Below are positions 14,347 to 25,346 of a DNA stretch of 64,000 bases, piece after piece; positions within the stretch are counted from its first letter, which is position 1, and each line of letters starts with the position of its first letter. A model generated the notes under the pieces. It was not told where the DNA came from. It made no database searches and was given only the letters and a program-made list of their open reading frames with translations. The DNA comes from Kalmusia sp. IMI 367209 (lineage: Eukaryota > Ascomycota > Dothideomycetes > Pleosporales > Didymosphaeriaceae), in contig JAPEUQ010000007.1 in NCBI GenBank assembly GCA_027946365.1, positions 992,001 through 1,056,000 of the forward strand, in the 5' to 3' direction. The position numbers and the translations under genes were made by a program.

Positions 14347-16776
14347 ATGCTACCTCATACAAAGCAACCCGTCGACCTAACTTTTTCCTCAGCTTCCAGA
14401 ATGCCGTATCGTTACAGGGTAGAGAAAAGAGACATATCCAACAATGTGTCGGCAAGAAGGAGGAGGGGTCGACCAAAAGCCTGGTCGGATCCATGGCAGA
14501 AGCGACTTGTCGTCCTCCGTCTATGTGGCTTACGAGTTGAATCTATCGTGGAGCTCCTCAATGTCTTGAACCAAGGGAAATTCGACGCGAAGTAAGTGCA
14601 CTACAGTCGTCACAGCTCGTGGTGTTCTAAGGTCCTACAGGGTACGACGAGCACAGCAGATACTTCTTGATGTCCTTTCCGATTCATACCATGAGTAAGT
14701 TTGCAAGGCTTTTGTTATAGTTTAAATAAATACATCGTTGTTCTCTACATTCTCGTAGATATTTAGAATCTTGGCTAATCCGCATGATTCTTTTAGCTAC
14801 TGTCCACGCAATAACTCACAAGCACGGAAACGTATCACGTTCTTCAGGTCTCTAACACGGAAACATCGAAATAAAAAGCGGAAGTACCTTGACCTTTCCA
14901 ACGGACCGAACAGGATGTCCTACGGTAGATGGTCGATCGAGCTTTCACCATCCCTACTTAGCACCTCGCCTCTTACGGAGAACACCTCAGCCGAGGAATC
15001 TTTAGCGTCCAGACGTCCATTTAGCATCACAGATGGGAGAAGGCCTATAATGGAACCCGAGATGTCTCTTGGAGACAACAGGCCTGGATCAGCTCAAGCA
15101 CAGGGATCTATAATCCCATCTACTGTGGGTTCAGGTGATAATACAAATTCCCAAGCTACTGGCCTCCCTATTAATAGTCACGATGATCAATCAATCATAT
15201 CAAACAGGAGCGTGACGTCAAGAATTCGAGAGATTTTGAAGAGGGACAGCTATAGCTCTTCGCTCGTATCTGAGATGATGAGTGTTTTGCGGATAAGATT
15301 CTCCACGAGCACACTCGCAACATATAGTGATTGTTCTGTGTACACCGCCTCCAAAACCACCAAAGAAGCGGATGCAGTCAGTCCTACAGCTGAAGCTAAA
15401 ATGGTCTTGGATGCTCGCCAGCTCAAGATTGGCACGATCAATGCCAACATAATCGCTCGATGCTGTTCTCGGACATCGACTTGCATACACCGGCGAATTC
15501 GCGATCTCACATTCGGAGAAAATAGCGTTAATGCCGACGAACTGGGCCAGCTTAGCTATCAAGAATATGACGGCGATACCTTGCGTTTCATTGCTTCCTC
15601 AGGAGCTTCGGCGGAAATCATTCGCGCAGTTATAAGTTCGCCCAGCGCCCAGATACACGAGATCGATAGCGACGGTCAGAATTTCATGTTCTTTCTGGAC
15701 CCTTCGGGATTCCAAGACACGGAACGCACGTGTATGTACCCAAGACGGCACCCACCGAACGCGTGTACTTGTTGCTTGGACGGCGCACCGCATCTCTCTA
15801 GTTTCGACTGTCTCCTTGTTTGCCTAGAACAACGAGCATTTGACTTCGAACATATCGATCACGATGGGCGAAGTTTCCTGACCTACTTATGTGCTTGTCC
15901 TAGCTTCAACATCAATTGGCTACTTCGTAGCATGATGAGAAGCGGAGCATGGGTGCACCGCGTCCACTCGCTTGCAGCTATGAGAGACTCTTCAGGATGC
16001 TTTCTCATCGACTACATGGCTCTGCACCCGCACTATGAACAGCTCGACGAAGAAGTCTTGCATTATTTTCGCCCACCTTTCAAGCACAACTCATCAGCCT
16101 CTCTCGCTTACAGATCACTCGTAGGCGAGAGCAACGATGGAGGGAATGCACTTCATAACCTTTCTACAGAATGGGTTATCCCTTTTGCTTTACATGCCCA
16201 GCACAGTTTCACATTCCAACAGAACGGGCTCAATGCTTACGATTGCTCCGGATTAACTCCACTGATGCGTTACCTTGACCGGGCTCTAAGAGATAACATC
16301 GAGGAAGCCACCATTACCTCAAGCGTTCGCACGTTAATATCTTGGGGAGCCAATCCCAATGCTCGCTCCCGTTCGGCGCTAAAGCAGCCCTCCCACAACT
16401 AGTAACTCTAGCGCTCTCGCTAGGCGCACAGGTCGACCTCGTGGACAAGCAAGGACGCAGCGCCCTCGATTATGCTGCCAAAGCGTTCAACCATTCTCGA
16501 GCCGCAGGAGCATCTCCTGAAGCAACCGGGCGCTCCGTTAAACTAGCGACGAAACTGCTTGACTTTGCTAGGAATCCGTTCCGTAAACCTCCGTCGCCTC
16601 CTACAATCGAAGTAGTTGATAGTCCGCTACTCCCTTTGATGTCTCGGCGGGAAGTTGCCGAACGTTCGTATCTGTCGGCGGTTGAGCTGCTATCGCGTGG
16701 TGCTGGTCCGACTTCTGCTTCCGACGCAGATTTGCAAGCTACCATCAAAGAGATCCTGCCTGAAATCGCAAGATGA
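14347..16776 (+). CDS. Clr5-like/ankyrin-type unknown protein, apparently frameshifted
   Basis: Unknown function. Exons are 14347-14591, 14641-14694 and 14797 onward; splicing is in phase with branch GGCTAAT before the last acceptor. As the frame stands, translation stops at 16402 (634 aa). A second frame continues to 16776 with ankyrin-like sequence (GAQVDLVDKQGRSALDYA), so a single-base change near 16370-16378 probably splits one protein of about 760 aa. The N-terminus is basic (RRRRGRPKAW) followed by a WQKRLVVLRLCGLRVESIV helix, resembling the small DNA-binding-like Clr5 domain. This assignment is tentative. The middle is Ser/Thr-rich, and the region from about residue 210 to the end is helical with ankyrin-like GLTPLMRYL and LISWGANPNARS segments. 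An in-frame TAG lies directly before the ATG. Confidence 0.6.
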
Positions 16777-17716
16777 CTATACGGTTTCTTTGACCCATTC
16801 TTTCCATCGATAATCGATTCAAGACTAGCATCTAAGAGGTAGCAAGGCGACGGGATAAAAACTTTTTGCCCATGAGTACAACATCGTAAGATTATACATT
16901 TTAAGGCCCTTGTCGTGTTCAGTGGCAGATTCTAAAGCACGCCTACTTGCGCTCGTGGATGACAAGTGCACTGTTCAACCTAGATGTGACCCGAGAAATT
17001 CGAGGTGGATGACCGTGCCGGAGTTAGAATTGAAGCTTATTCTACCACAATTGCCGTCTTGATTTCTAGACCAAACTATAGGCAGGGATCGATCCATCTG
17101 CTCACGGTGTTAGTGGTATAGAAAGGTAACGCGAGATCCTAGTCAAGCTTACTAGCACGCGGTACCTAGTGCACAGTAAATATTCGAAGTAGTGGAATGC
17201 ATGATTGGAACCTTTTATGAAGCAGAAAACCTAGAAACGGATGGGTGTTGGGACAGCCTCCCCTATTAACTCACAGTGAGAGAATCAGAGCGCCCGCCTG
17301 CCCATGTGGCAACTAGGATTGTACATAACGTCTAGAACATTTGGCATGGTGATGATTTATTTACGAATTGTTGATATCGCTCTGTTGACAACGTACTGGA
17401 TACGTCTCAGACCTATATGATCCACCAAACGTACTGATAACGGCCTATCATACCCGGTGACTCCGCATAATAAATTCATCTGGAAACTGCGAACTGGGTA
17501 TGCATACATGAATCGATTTAAAATCATCCAAAGGAGGAAGAGAAGCTGTAAATGCCGGCGAAGTGATGACCGGAGCCTTCGTCCACATTCGTCCCTATTG
17601 CAATCAGAGCAACCTATGTCGACGTGGTTTAGAGCTCCGTAGAGGACTTCAACGGCGGATGAGAATTTGCTGTTGTTTTGAGGAGTGACGGTATGTGATG
17701 AAGGTTTCTTCCTAGA
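16777..17716. other. Convergent 3' region, no gene
   Basis: Between the ankyrin-type gene (+) and PAC1 (-). Only short, low-quality open frames; no repeat noticed. Confidence 0.6.
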
Positions 17717-19209
17717 TCAAGAAGCAAATATGCGAACGTTGAGATCCACGCTTCCTGTCGCTATGACGCATCTTATTCCAGCTTTAGCGGCTTCCTCCTC
17801 CTTTTTCTTATTTACTCCATTCACTGCTACGCCATTTGCTGCGTCCCCGTTCACGGGTACGTCTTTGACGACGTTTGGCGCCCACCGTATGCAGCTGACA
17901 AAATGTGAATGTGCATCAGTGACGGTTTTCACGCAGCGGCCTTCTTGGGTGAGATCCCAGCAGCGTATTGTCTTGTCGTCGCTTACAGACAGCATATATT
18001 TGCCTCCTGGATGAAAGACTAATCCGCGAACCCAGTTGTCATGGCCGGCAAGAGTTTTTATCAATGTGCCTCTCCCATCCCAAATCTTTATGGTCTTGTC
18101 TCGTGAGCCAGTGGCAATGAACTCTGCGGAGCTGCTCAATGGTGGCGGTTTCTTGACACCTGCAAGTGAGGCCAGATTCGCGTAGGATACCGGCGGCGCT
18201 ATTGCAACACATTCGATGACATGTTCGTGTCCTAGGAAAGTGCATTTCGCTTCACCAGAATTTGCATCCCACAGGCGCGCCGTCTGATCGGTGCCCGCAG
18301 ACACCAGCCACCGACCATCGAAACTTGGGGCAACGTCACGCACCCAGTCGACGTGTCCACGTATTGTTTTGACGCAGTATCCGGTCGTGACATCCCATAT
18401 TCTCAATGTTTTGTCTCGTGAAGCTGAAACGAGCAGGTTCCCGGACGACGGTGAGCCCGCAGCTCCGCTAGGAATGAAACGAATTGCAGAAACAGAGTGG
18501 TCGTGTCCAGGAAGCGTGCGAATATTCTTGTATTCGTCTGACGGATCCCACAGCTTGATGGTCAGGTCGCTGGAGCATGATGCCAGAAGCGTTCCTCCTC
18601 TTGGACCGCCGAAATCTACGTCTAGCACACCTTTCGTATGCCCTTTTACTGTCCGTTCAAGCTCGCCCATCTCCCAGTCCCATATTTTGATCGTGGTGTC
18701 CTCGGATCCAGAAGCGAGAGAGGAGAATATGGGGTGGAAAGCAACACAGGTAATGGGCGAACGGTGGGACTGGAGGGTGTGTCGCGCTGGTGCTCGCGGG
18801 AGCCAGCTTGTTGGATCTTGATTTTTGCGGAGGAGAGAGGTGGGGGTGGTGGAGTCGAGCTCGCTCTGAAGGCTTTGGTTCCGCTGTTCAAGCTCAAGGA
18901 CCTATGCATCTCAGCGTCACATGGTACTGGCAGAAAGCTGGGGTATTGACCTTTTTCTGCAGCCTCACTACGCTGGTCCACTTCTTCTCTAGGAGGCCCT
19001 CGTACTTTTTCCGCGTCGCATCGTCGAAACTGGCCGATATGTTCACCTCTTCCCGGAAAGCTTCGGCTGTTTTTGGCGCGTTGATGACGCCTAGATATGC
19101 TACTATGGCCTTGTGACTGCCCATATCGTGTTAGTATCCTGCCCATGGCCTCGGTGCGTCTGCGCACTCACAGTTCTTCGGCTTGCCGGTCTGTCAGAAT
19201 GGCACTCAT
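17717..19209 (-). CDS. PAC1: Nuclear distribution protein PAC1/LIS1 (NudF)
   Basis: Dynein regulator that acts at microtubule plus ends to drive nuclear migration. Exons on the minus strand are 19209-19172, 19116-18951 and 18901-17717, giving 462 aa, typical for fungal PAC1. The N-terminal LisH dimerisation motif (about residues 8-40; [11 protein letters not shown]) is followed by a coiled coil (about 60-85; [15 protein letters not shown]). A seven-bladed WD40 propeller fills the remainder, with repeats such as [39 protein letters not shown] and [19 protein letters not shown]. An insertion rich in Asn, Ala and Lys occurs between the last two blades (near [12 protein letters not shown]), as in other filamentous fungi. 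The second intron uses a weaker GTCAAT donor. The gene is divergent from the TOG-domain gene that starts 741 bp away. Confidence 0.94.
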
Positions 19210-19950
19210 GGCGCACTGGGACGCTCAGGCGGGATCGCCGCTAGCGGCGACCATAGACTGCAACGGCGGGTCCAGCGACGAGAGGGTTGTGCGCAAATGT
19301 TTGGACTGGTGGTCCAAGTCTTGGCGAGGGGGGAATGCGGTGAGGGCAGGATCAAGCAGGGACGGCGGGCGGCAAAGCGGTGCTGTGGGCGAGAGGAACA
19401 GCGGGGTGAAGGGCAGCGGATGCGCTCAGGGCGAAGCGACAGGGGCGTGGAGCTGGTGCTCAGGAGGGAGGCATAGGCATGGATCTATCTGGTGGCGATG
19501 ATGCGCACTGGAGCCGTTGCTGGGCGACCGAGCAGCCCAACACAGCAGGGACAACGAACTTTTGCCGTCACGAAGCTACTACACACGCACGCATACACGC
19601 GCACACGCACCACCGCAGGCCTCCGCACCGCGAGCTTGCTATTCCTGTCGCATCCAGGGCGACATCGCACGCGCAACAACGTTGTTCATATAGTCTACAG
19701 CGCGCGCTGCTCCCTTCTCCCGGTCCCCCCACCACCACGCAGTAAGTCACCTCCGTTGCGCCTGCCGCCTCGACGGGGCTCGGCAACGGCCTTGTTTTGC
19801 CCCAACACGCTACAGGCACAGCACGTACAACACGCACAGCACATGCATGCTGCGTCTTTCACCCGTTCCGCCCGTTTCACCAACTGACTCGACCGCCTGA
19901 CAGCACTCCAGCCGTGAAACATCCCACCTCGAACGCGCCCGCACACCACC
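19210..19950. promoter_or_regulatory. Divergent promoter/leader region between PAC1 and the TOG-domain gene
   Basis: A 741-bp shared upstream region. It is GC-rich near PAC1 and CA/CT-rich towards the right-hand gene. A perfect GTAAGT at 19742 and a CAG at 19901-19903, with a CTGAC branch-like site, suggest a 5' UTR intron of about 162 bp in the right-hand transcript. No TATA box is evident on either side. Confidence 0.55.
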
Positions 19951-22751
19951 ATGGCAGAGGCCGAGGAGGACTTCAGCAAGCTTCCGCTTCCCGATCGCTT
20001 CGTGCACAAGAATTGGAAAGTCAGGAAAGAAGGCTACGAAGCTGCCGCTAAAGAGTTCGACCTCGCCGCCAGCGAATCAGACCCCGTCGTGCGCCAGTTC
20101 ATAAACGATGCTAGCATATGGAAAGGCGTCGTTGGTGACTCAAACGTCGCTGCGCAACAGGAAGGTCTCAAGGCGTTATGTTCCTTCCTCCAGATATCAG
20201 GCGCAGCCGGCTGCACACGGTATGCGCATTGTCGCGGCATCAAGTCCACGATGGGATGCTAACAAATGCCCTAGGACACGGAGCATCACTATTGCGACCA
20301 TTGCTGAGAAGGGACTTCCGTCGACGAGGCCTGCTGCAAAGCAGAATGCACTAGAGGCGCTGATGCTGTACATTGAGACCGACAAGCCGGACCCAGTCAT
20401 CGAAGAGTTACTGCCTATCCTGTCGCATAAACAACCCAAAGTCATCACGGCGACGCTAGACGCCCTCACGCAAATATATCACGCCTACGGTTGCAAGACC
20501 GTGGAGCCAAAACCCATCCTCAAGGCATTGCCGAAAGTATATGGACATGCAGATAAGAACGTCCGAGCTAAAGCGCAGGAGCTCACAGTCGAATTCTACC
20601 GATGGCTAAAAGACGCTATGAAACCCCTGTTCTGGGGTGATCTGAAGCCTGTACAGCAACAAGATCTTGACAAACTGTTCGAAAAAGTAAAAGATGACCC
20701 CCCTCCAAAGCAAGAACGCCTGCTGCGCTCACAGCAGGCTGCCAAAGAAGCAGCCGCAGCTGCGCCCGGTGGTGGAGAGGACGAGGTCGAAGAGGAGGAG
20801 GAAGCAGCTATTGACCTAGAGCCAGAGTACGAGGCCGTCGACGTCTATTCCAAGATTCCAAAGGACTACAACGAGCGACTATCTTCATCCAAGTGGAAAG
20901 ATAGGAAAGAGGCCTTGGACGACGTACACAAGATTCTCGAGGTGCCCAGAATTGCAGAGGGTCCATTTGACGATATGATTCGTGGGTTTGCCAAGTGCAT
21001 GAAGGATGCCAACATTTCCGTTGTCATGACAGCTGCTAGCTGCGTGGAGCTTTTAGCCAAGGGTTTGAAGAAGAGTTTTGCCAAATACCGCTCTACGATC
21101 ATGAACCCAATCATGGAGCGATTGAAGGAGAAGAAGCAGGCCGTTGCCGATGCTCTTGGGGCTGCTTTGGATGCCGTATTTGCATCTACCAGTCTGACAG
21201 ACTGTCTGGAGGAGATTGTAGAGTTCCTAAAGCACAAGAACCCTCAGGTCAAGCTAGAGTCTACGCGGTTCCTTGTCCGATGTCTTAAGACCACCAGAGA
21301 GGCACCTTCGCAAGCTGAAGTCAAGACAATAGCTGAAGCGGCAACGAAACTGCTGACTGAATCGCAAGAAGTACAGCGATCTGCTGGTGCCGAGGCTCTG
21401 GGTACTCTATGGAAGATTATGGGTGACCGTATGATGAACGCTCATCTCGACGGTCTTGACGATATTCGAAAAGCGAAAATCAAGGAGTTCCATGACGCGG
21501 CCGAAGTCAAAGCCAAGTATAAACCTAAAGCCGCAGCGCCACCTCCTAAGCCTGCTGCAGCCCCGGCTGGTAAGAAGCCGATGCCAGGGAAGCGACCTGC
21601 TGGTGTAAAGAAACCAGCACCCGCCGCCGCCGCTCCTCCACCGCCTGCAGAGGAACCGACTGCACCCCTAGCACCGAAGCCTACCTCAAGACCTGGCGTT
21701 TCGAAGCTCGGAGCACCCAAATCTGGACTTGCAGCTCCCTCACGTTTAGGTGGATTGAAGAAGCCAGGGGCCGGACTCGCAGGGCCTGCGGCTGGCACAG
21801 CATCACCGCGAAGACCTGTTATCTCGCCACCTCCCGAGGACACTGCACCACCGCCCACACAGCCTAAGTTTGGCATTGGTGCCGGACGAGGGCTGGCTGG
21901 TCGACCTTTGGGGAAACCACAGGTAGAGCCCGTAGCTGCTACGCCAACTGCTCAAGCTCCGGTCGGTATGAGCCTCGTAGAACGTGCGGAGCTGGATGAA
22001 CTCCGGGCAGAGGTCGAAAGGCTGAGACGACAGAATGAAGACCTACGCGGCGATAGGACGAAGCTCACATCTCAGATTCACGAATTGCAAAATCAAAATG
22101 CTCAACTAATTGAGGACCACACTAGAGACGTACTCTCTATCAAAGCGAAGGAAACGCAACTTGTCCGTGCTCGTTCAGACTACGAGGCTGCTGAGCAAAC
22201 CGTGCAAAACCAACGTCGAGAAGTTGACAGGCTAAAACGTGAGCTGAGCCGCCAAGTTCGTGCAACTTCTCCACCTCCAACAGACCTGTCGGACCAAATA
22301 TACGCCGATACCAACGGCGCTGGACGATTTGGTGACTCGGGGTACGGGGGCCAAGGTATCTATAACAGAAGAGATCGCTTTGCGAATGGCCCAACAAGTC
22401 CAGGTGGCGAAGGTAAGGAGAACATTGATAGTTCCTTATCCCGCCCTGGCAGCAATTTGAGCGGCAAGCTGAGTCCCCATCGCACAGACGCAGCTTCAGC
22501 GAAGTCATCATTATCTTCTCGCGGCGGCGGGCGCATCAGCCCTGCAGACGCGGCAAGCAGCCGCATTGGAAGGGGACAAGCAGCAACTGGGGCAGAGAGC
22601 TGGAAACGTGCTGCTGAGGTGACGCAGAATCTAAAGCAAAGGATTGAAATGATGAAGGTAAGTTGAACGCAGCACTCGGAATATTAAATAGGGACTGCAC
22701 CACTAACAAATACTCTAGGCTAAGCAAGGCATTGGAAGACCTCAGCAATGA
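19951..22751 (+). CDS. XMAP215/Stu2/Alp14-family microtubule polymerase (TOG domains)
   Basis: Plus-end microtubule polymerase that binds tubulin dimers through TOG domains. It acts at microtubule tips, kinetochores and spindle poles. Exons are 19951-20219, 20275-22657 and 22719-22751, giving 894 aa. TOG1 spans about residues 8-235 (WKVRKEGYEAAAKEF; the linker GDLKPVQQQDLDKLFEK is typical). An acidic linker follows. TOG2 spans about 278-515 (YSKIPKDYNERLSSSKWKDR). A Pro/Ala/Lys-rich basic linker (about 520-650) would bind the lattice, and a coiled coil (about 654-751; ELDELRAEVERLRRQNEDL) would dimerise. The C-terminus is Ser-rich, and the last exon encodes only AKQGIGRPQQ. Two TOG domains plus a coiled coil is the fungal architecture. 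Introns have branch TGCTAAC or CACTAAC. Confidence 0.92.
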
Positions 22752-23126
22752 TGCACACCTCAGCATCACATTTGTATATGACAACCACTTCCCTCATTCA
22801 CAGTGGCGCCGGCAATGAGGGCATCGTTGATGTGCATTTACGTGGCGTTGATGGTCTAATGGGCTCATGAATTGGGAATTTGTTGCTTCGTTCCGATATG
22901 ACAGTCGATGGTTGGCGAGGTAAGATAGAGAAACAGGGGAGGTTCGAATTGGGTTGAAATCATGGGACCTTCCTTTCCGCTTGTTCTGCATGAGTTTGAG
23001 ATTCCCCCTGACGTCTTGCGTGGCTCCCGTAGTATCTTAATCGCGAGGGTATTTGTGGCTTCATTCTGCACGCTGCTATGTGTTATTTACGAGAAGACAT
23101 AGATGTATCGCATCTATTTTGTATGT
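22752..23126. other. Convergent 3' UTR region
   Basis: A 375-bp spacer between the TOG gene (+) and the unknown gene (-). No open frame of note. Confidence 0.6.
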
Positions 23127-24317
23127 CTAGCCCTCACCTCCGTTCTCTGCAGCATCCTTCAGAATCTTTCCCACAGCCTCGCGCTTCCCTTTCTCTGAGG
23201 AAATCATGCACATAGCAGTAGCCAGAATCAGTGCGTACAGCACCGTCTTCTTTAATGCCTTCAGCCTCGTGTCCTTAGGCTCAGCAGGATGAACCCTATT
23301 TTTAGATCGTATTCGATCCTCGAACAAGCGCAAAACAGTGTCATCGAAAACCTCTAGCCGCCCATTCTTCTTATTGGATACAGAAGACGCATATCTAGCA
23401 AGACATACCTCCGTCATCTTACTCCTATCGCCTGAAGGCGGCAGCGCAACAAGCTTGAGATGATTGAACCTTACAAAGCGCCCACAAAACGTAGTCTTCT
23501 TTACGTTCTTGGTGCCCTTCCAGTAAAATTGGACGCCACTATACATCCACGCATAGCGCCTCGTATTTCTCGAAAACGGCGCTTCCCACTCCAGCCACAC
23601 CACGCCGTCCGCCTCTGCCGGCCTCACGGGCTTCTCGTCCGCATTAATATCGGGAAAGTCGGGATCATACCCCTTGCCAGCTCTACGCGCAGCGCGGATT
23701 TGGTGAACGTAGGCCTTTCCAGACTCGCCCCAAAGCCGCCAAGTGCGCACTTTGTAGCCTTTGAGTAGGGTGGGTGTAAGCTTGCGGGAGGATTTGTCGG
23801 AGTCGTGGGACCAGGTTACGACGCCGCGGGGGTCGAGGACGTGGTTTGTGAGGAGGGCGGTGGAGTATTGAAGTTTGTACCTTCTCCAGAAGGAGGTGGG
23901 GTGAATGAGGACGACGGGATCTGATTTTTTGTTTGGGCCGGTGCAGAGGACCTGAGGGGGCCTGTGGAAGGCGAGGTAAGGGGCGTGGAGGAAGAAAGTG
24001 TCGTCTTTGGGGCTATCTCCGATTGCTGTGGGATTGGCAGCGTTGACTTTGGTAAATTTTAAGTTATCGGCTTGTGCGGCTTCTGTGGCGTTCTGCTTCT
24101 GCTCCTTCTTCTTCCGTCGCGCTTGGCGTCCGGCTTAGCTGAGAGGACTCTCTTTCTTGATGTCTATCGCCGTGGTAATGAGTTTGTGGAGTTTGTCCTT
24201 GATGGGATAGATGTGGTATATTGTGCGCGGTGCATTTGCATTAGAAGTAGAAGATGACGCGGTATGTAGGCGTTCAATTTGTATATATGGTGCTTTGGAG
24301 GTTTTAATATTGTTCAA
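23127..24317 (-). pseudogene. Unknown fungal protein; single frame interrupted by one TAA
   Basis: I do not recognise this family. The minus-strand frame from ATG 24317 to the TGA at 23127 is open for 396 codons except for one TAA at 24135-24137. The 336 codons after the TAA contain no ATG before the middle of the protein, so the coding potential must start upstream. The downstream part is rich in aromatic residues and well ordered: DPVVLIHPTSFWRRYKLQYS, GVVTWSHDSD, LLKGYKVRTWRLWGE, VVWLEWEAPFSRNTRRYAW, GVQFYWKGT and FVRFNHLKLVALPP. It ends in a hydrophobic helix (KTVLYALILATAMCMI) that may be a membrane anchor. The upstream 60 codons (TIYHIYPIKDKLHKLI) also look protein-like. No adequate donor/acceptor pair removes the TAA. 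It is therefore a nonsense-mutated gene, a sequence error, or a gene with an unseen upstream exon. Confidence 0.5.
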
Positions 24318-25346
24318 CGACTATTTATAATTAGGTGTCGTTCCGGTGTTGATTGATCTAGGGCATTACGTACCTTTCCCGACACACTCTCGTCGACGAC
24401 AGGATGTGAGCTTGCTTCGAACTTCTCCATAACGAGTGGATGGTCTATCGAGACAAAATCTACACAGTACAGCGAGGCTCTTCCGAGTAACGATCATATG
24501 GTCCTCCGTGTACAAGGTGTTGTTGTAGGTCATGAGGTTAGAAAGATGGCCAGCCTTCAATGAAGTTCCATTAACGCGTTCGCATTGCTCGTATACGAAT
24601 CCAGCTGTGAGCTCCGCACCAATCATAGTTCGCTCGGGATTCACGTGAGGAGATTATATAATCGAGCGTTTGCTGAGCAATGGCTTCGAGAATCCGGCCA
24701 CACCATGGATGCGGATCAACGACCGACGAAGATGGTATTGGCAGATGGCACCTCGGGAATACGAGCCAACTCACTGTTTCATCCGGCTCGTGCCGTCTAG
24801 CTTGTGTCAGCCGAAGCCCAGCTGCCAAACTCTAGGTCTCAGCGCCTCCTTGTGGTAGCGTTGTGACGCAAATACAGAGTCCCATTGATCCTGCACAAGT
24901 TGGGAGGTCCTCCTGTCTTACTCTTCACGGCCACACAAAGTATGCAGCTAGGGTCTATATCCCCAAAGAGGGGCATGTCAAGCGACAGGGCGTTGAAGGC
25001 TGCCTTCAGTGCAGCTGTCGGGACATGTGAGACATATGAGCGGTGTGCTTGGGCTGACGGGTAGTACAGTGGCTTCATACCGTCTGGTTCACAGCTGAAG
25101 GGATGAAAGTAACGTGAGCAAAGCAGTGTAAGGTTGCAAGGCAGGATATGTGTCGTTGTAATCGGATCGTTCCGAACGATCTCCGCGCCTCGCATCTGAC
25201 GTGCTGGAGATAACGCAGGATTATCTCCGCTCAACCATCCCGACATCGATGACAACGAGATTTTCCTCCTCGTCCTCCGCCCTGCACCTTGTTGACCGAA
25301 CCACGTCCCATCAATCCCATTCACATTATCTGTCGATTGTATCTAC
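24318..25346. other. Divergent intergenic region
   Basis: Upstream of the unknown protein (-) and the DUF1992 gene (+). A 161-codon open frame on the minus strand (24839-25324) has no recognisable features, and I do not call it. Confidence 0.5.

Noticed and set aside
22935..22960. GGTTCGAATT resembling a tRNA T-arm
   Set aside because: The following bases do not complete the T-stem and no acceptor or anticodon arms can be folded around it.
24839..25324. 161-codon minus-strand open frame upstream of the DUF1992 gene
   Set aside because: No family resemblance, sits in a promoter region, and codon use and composition look random.
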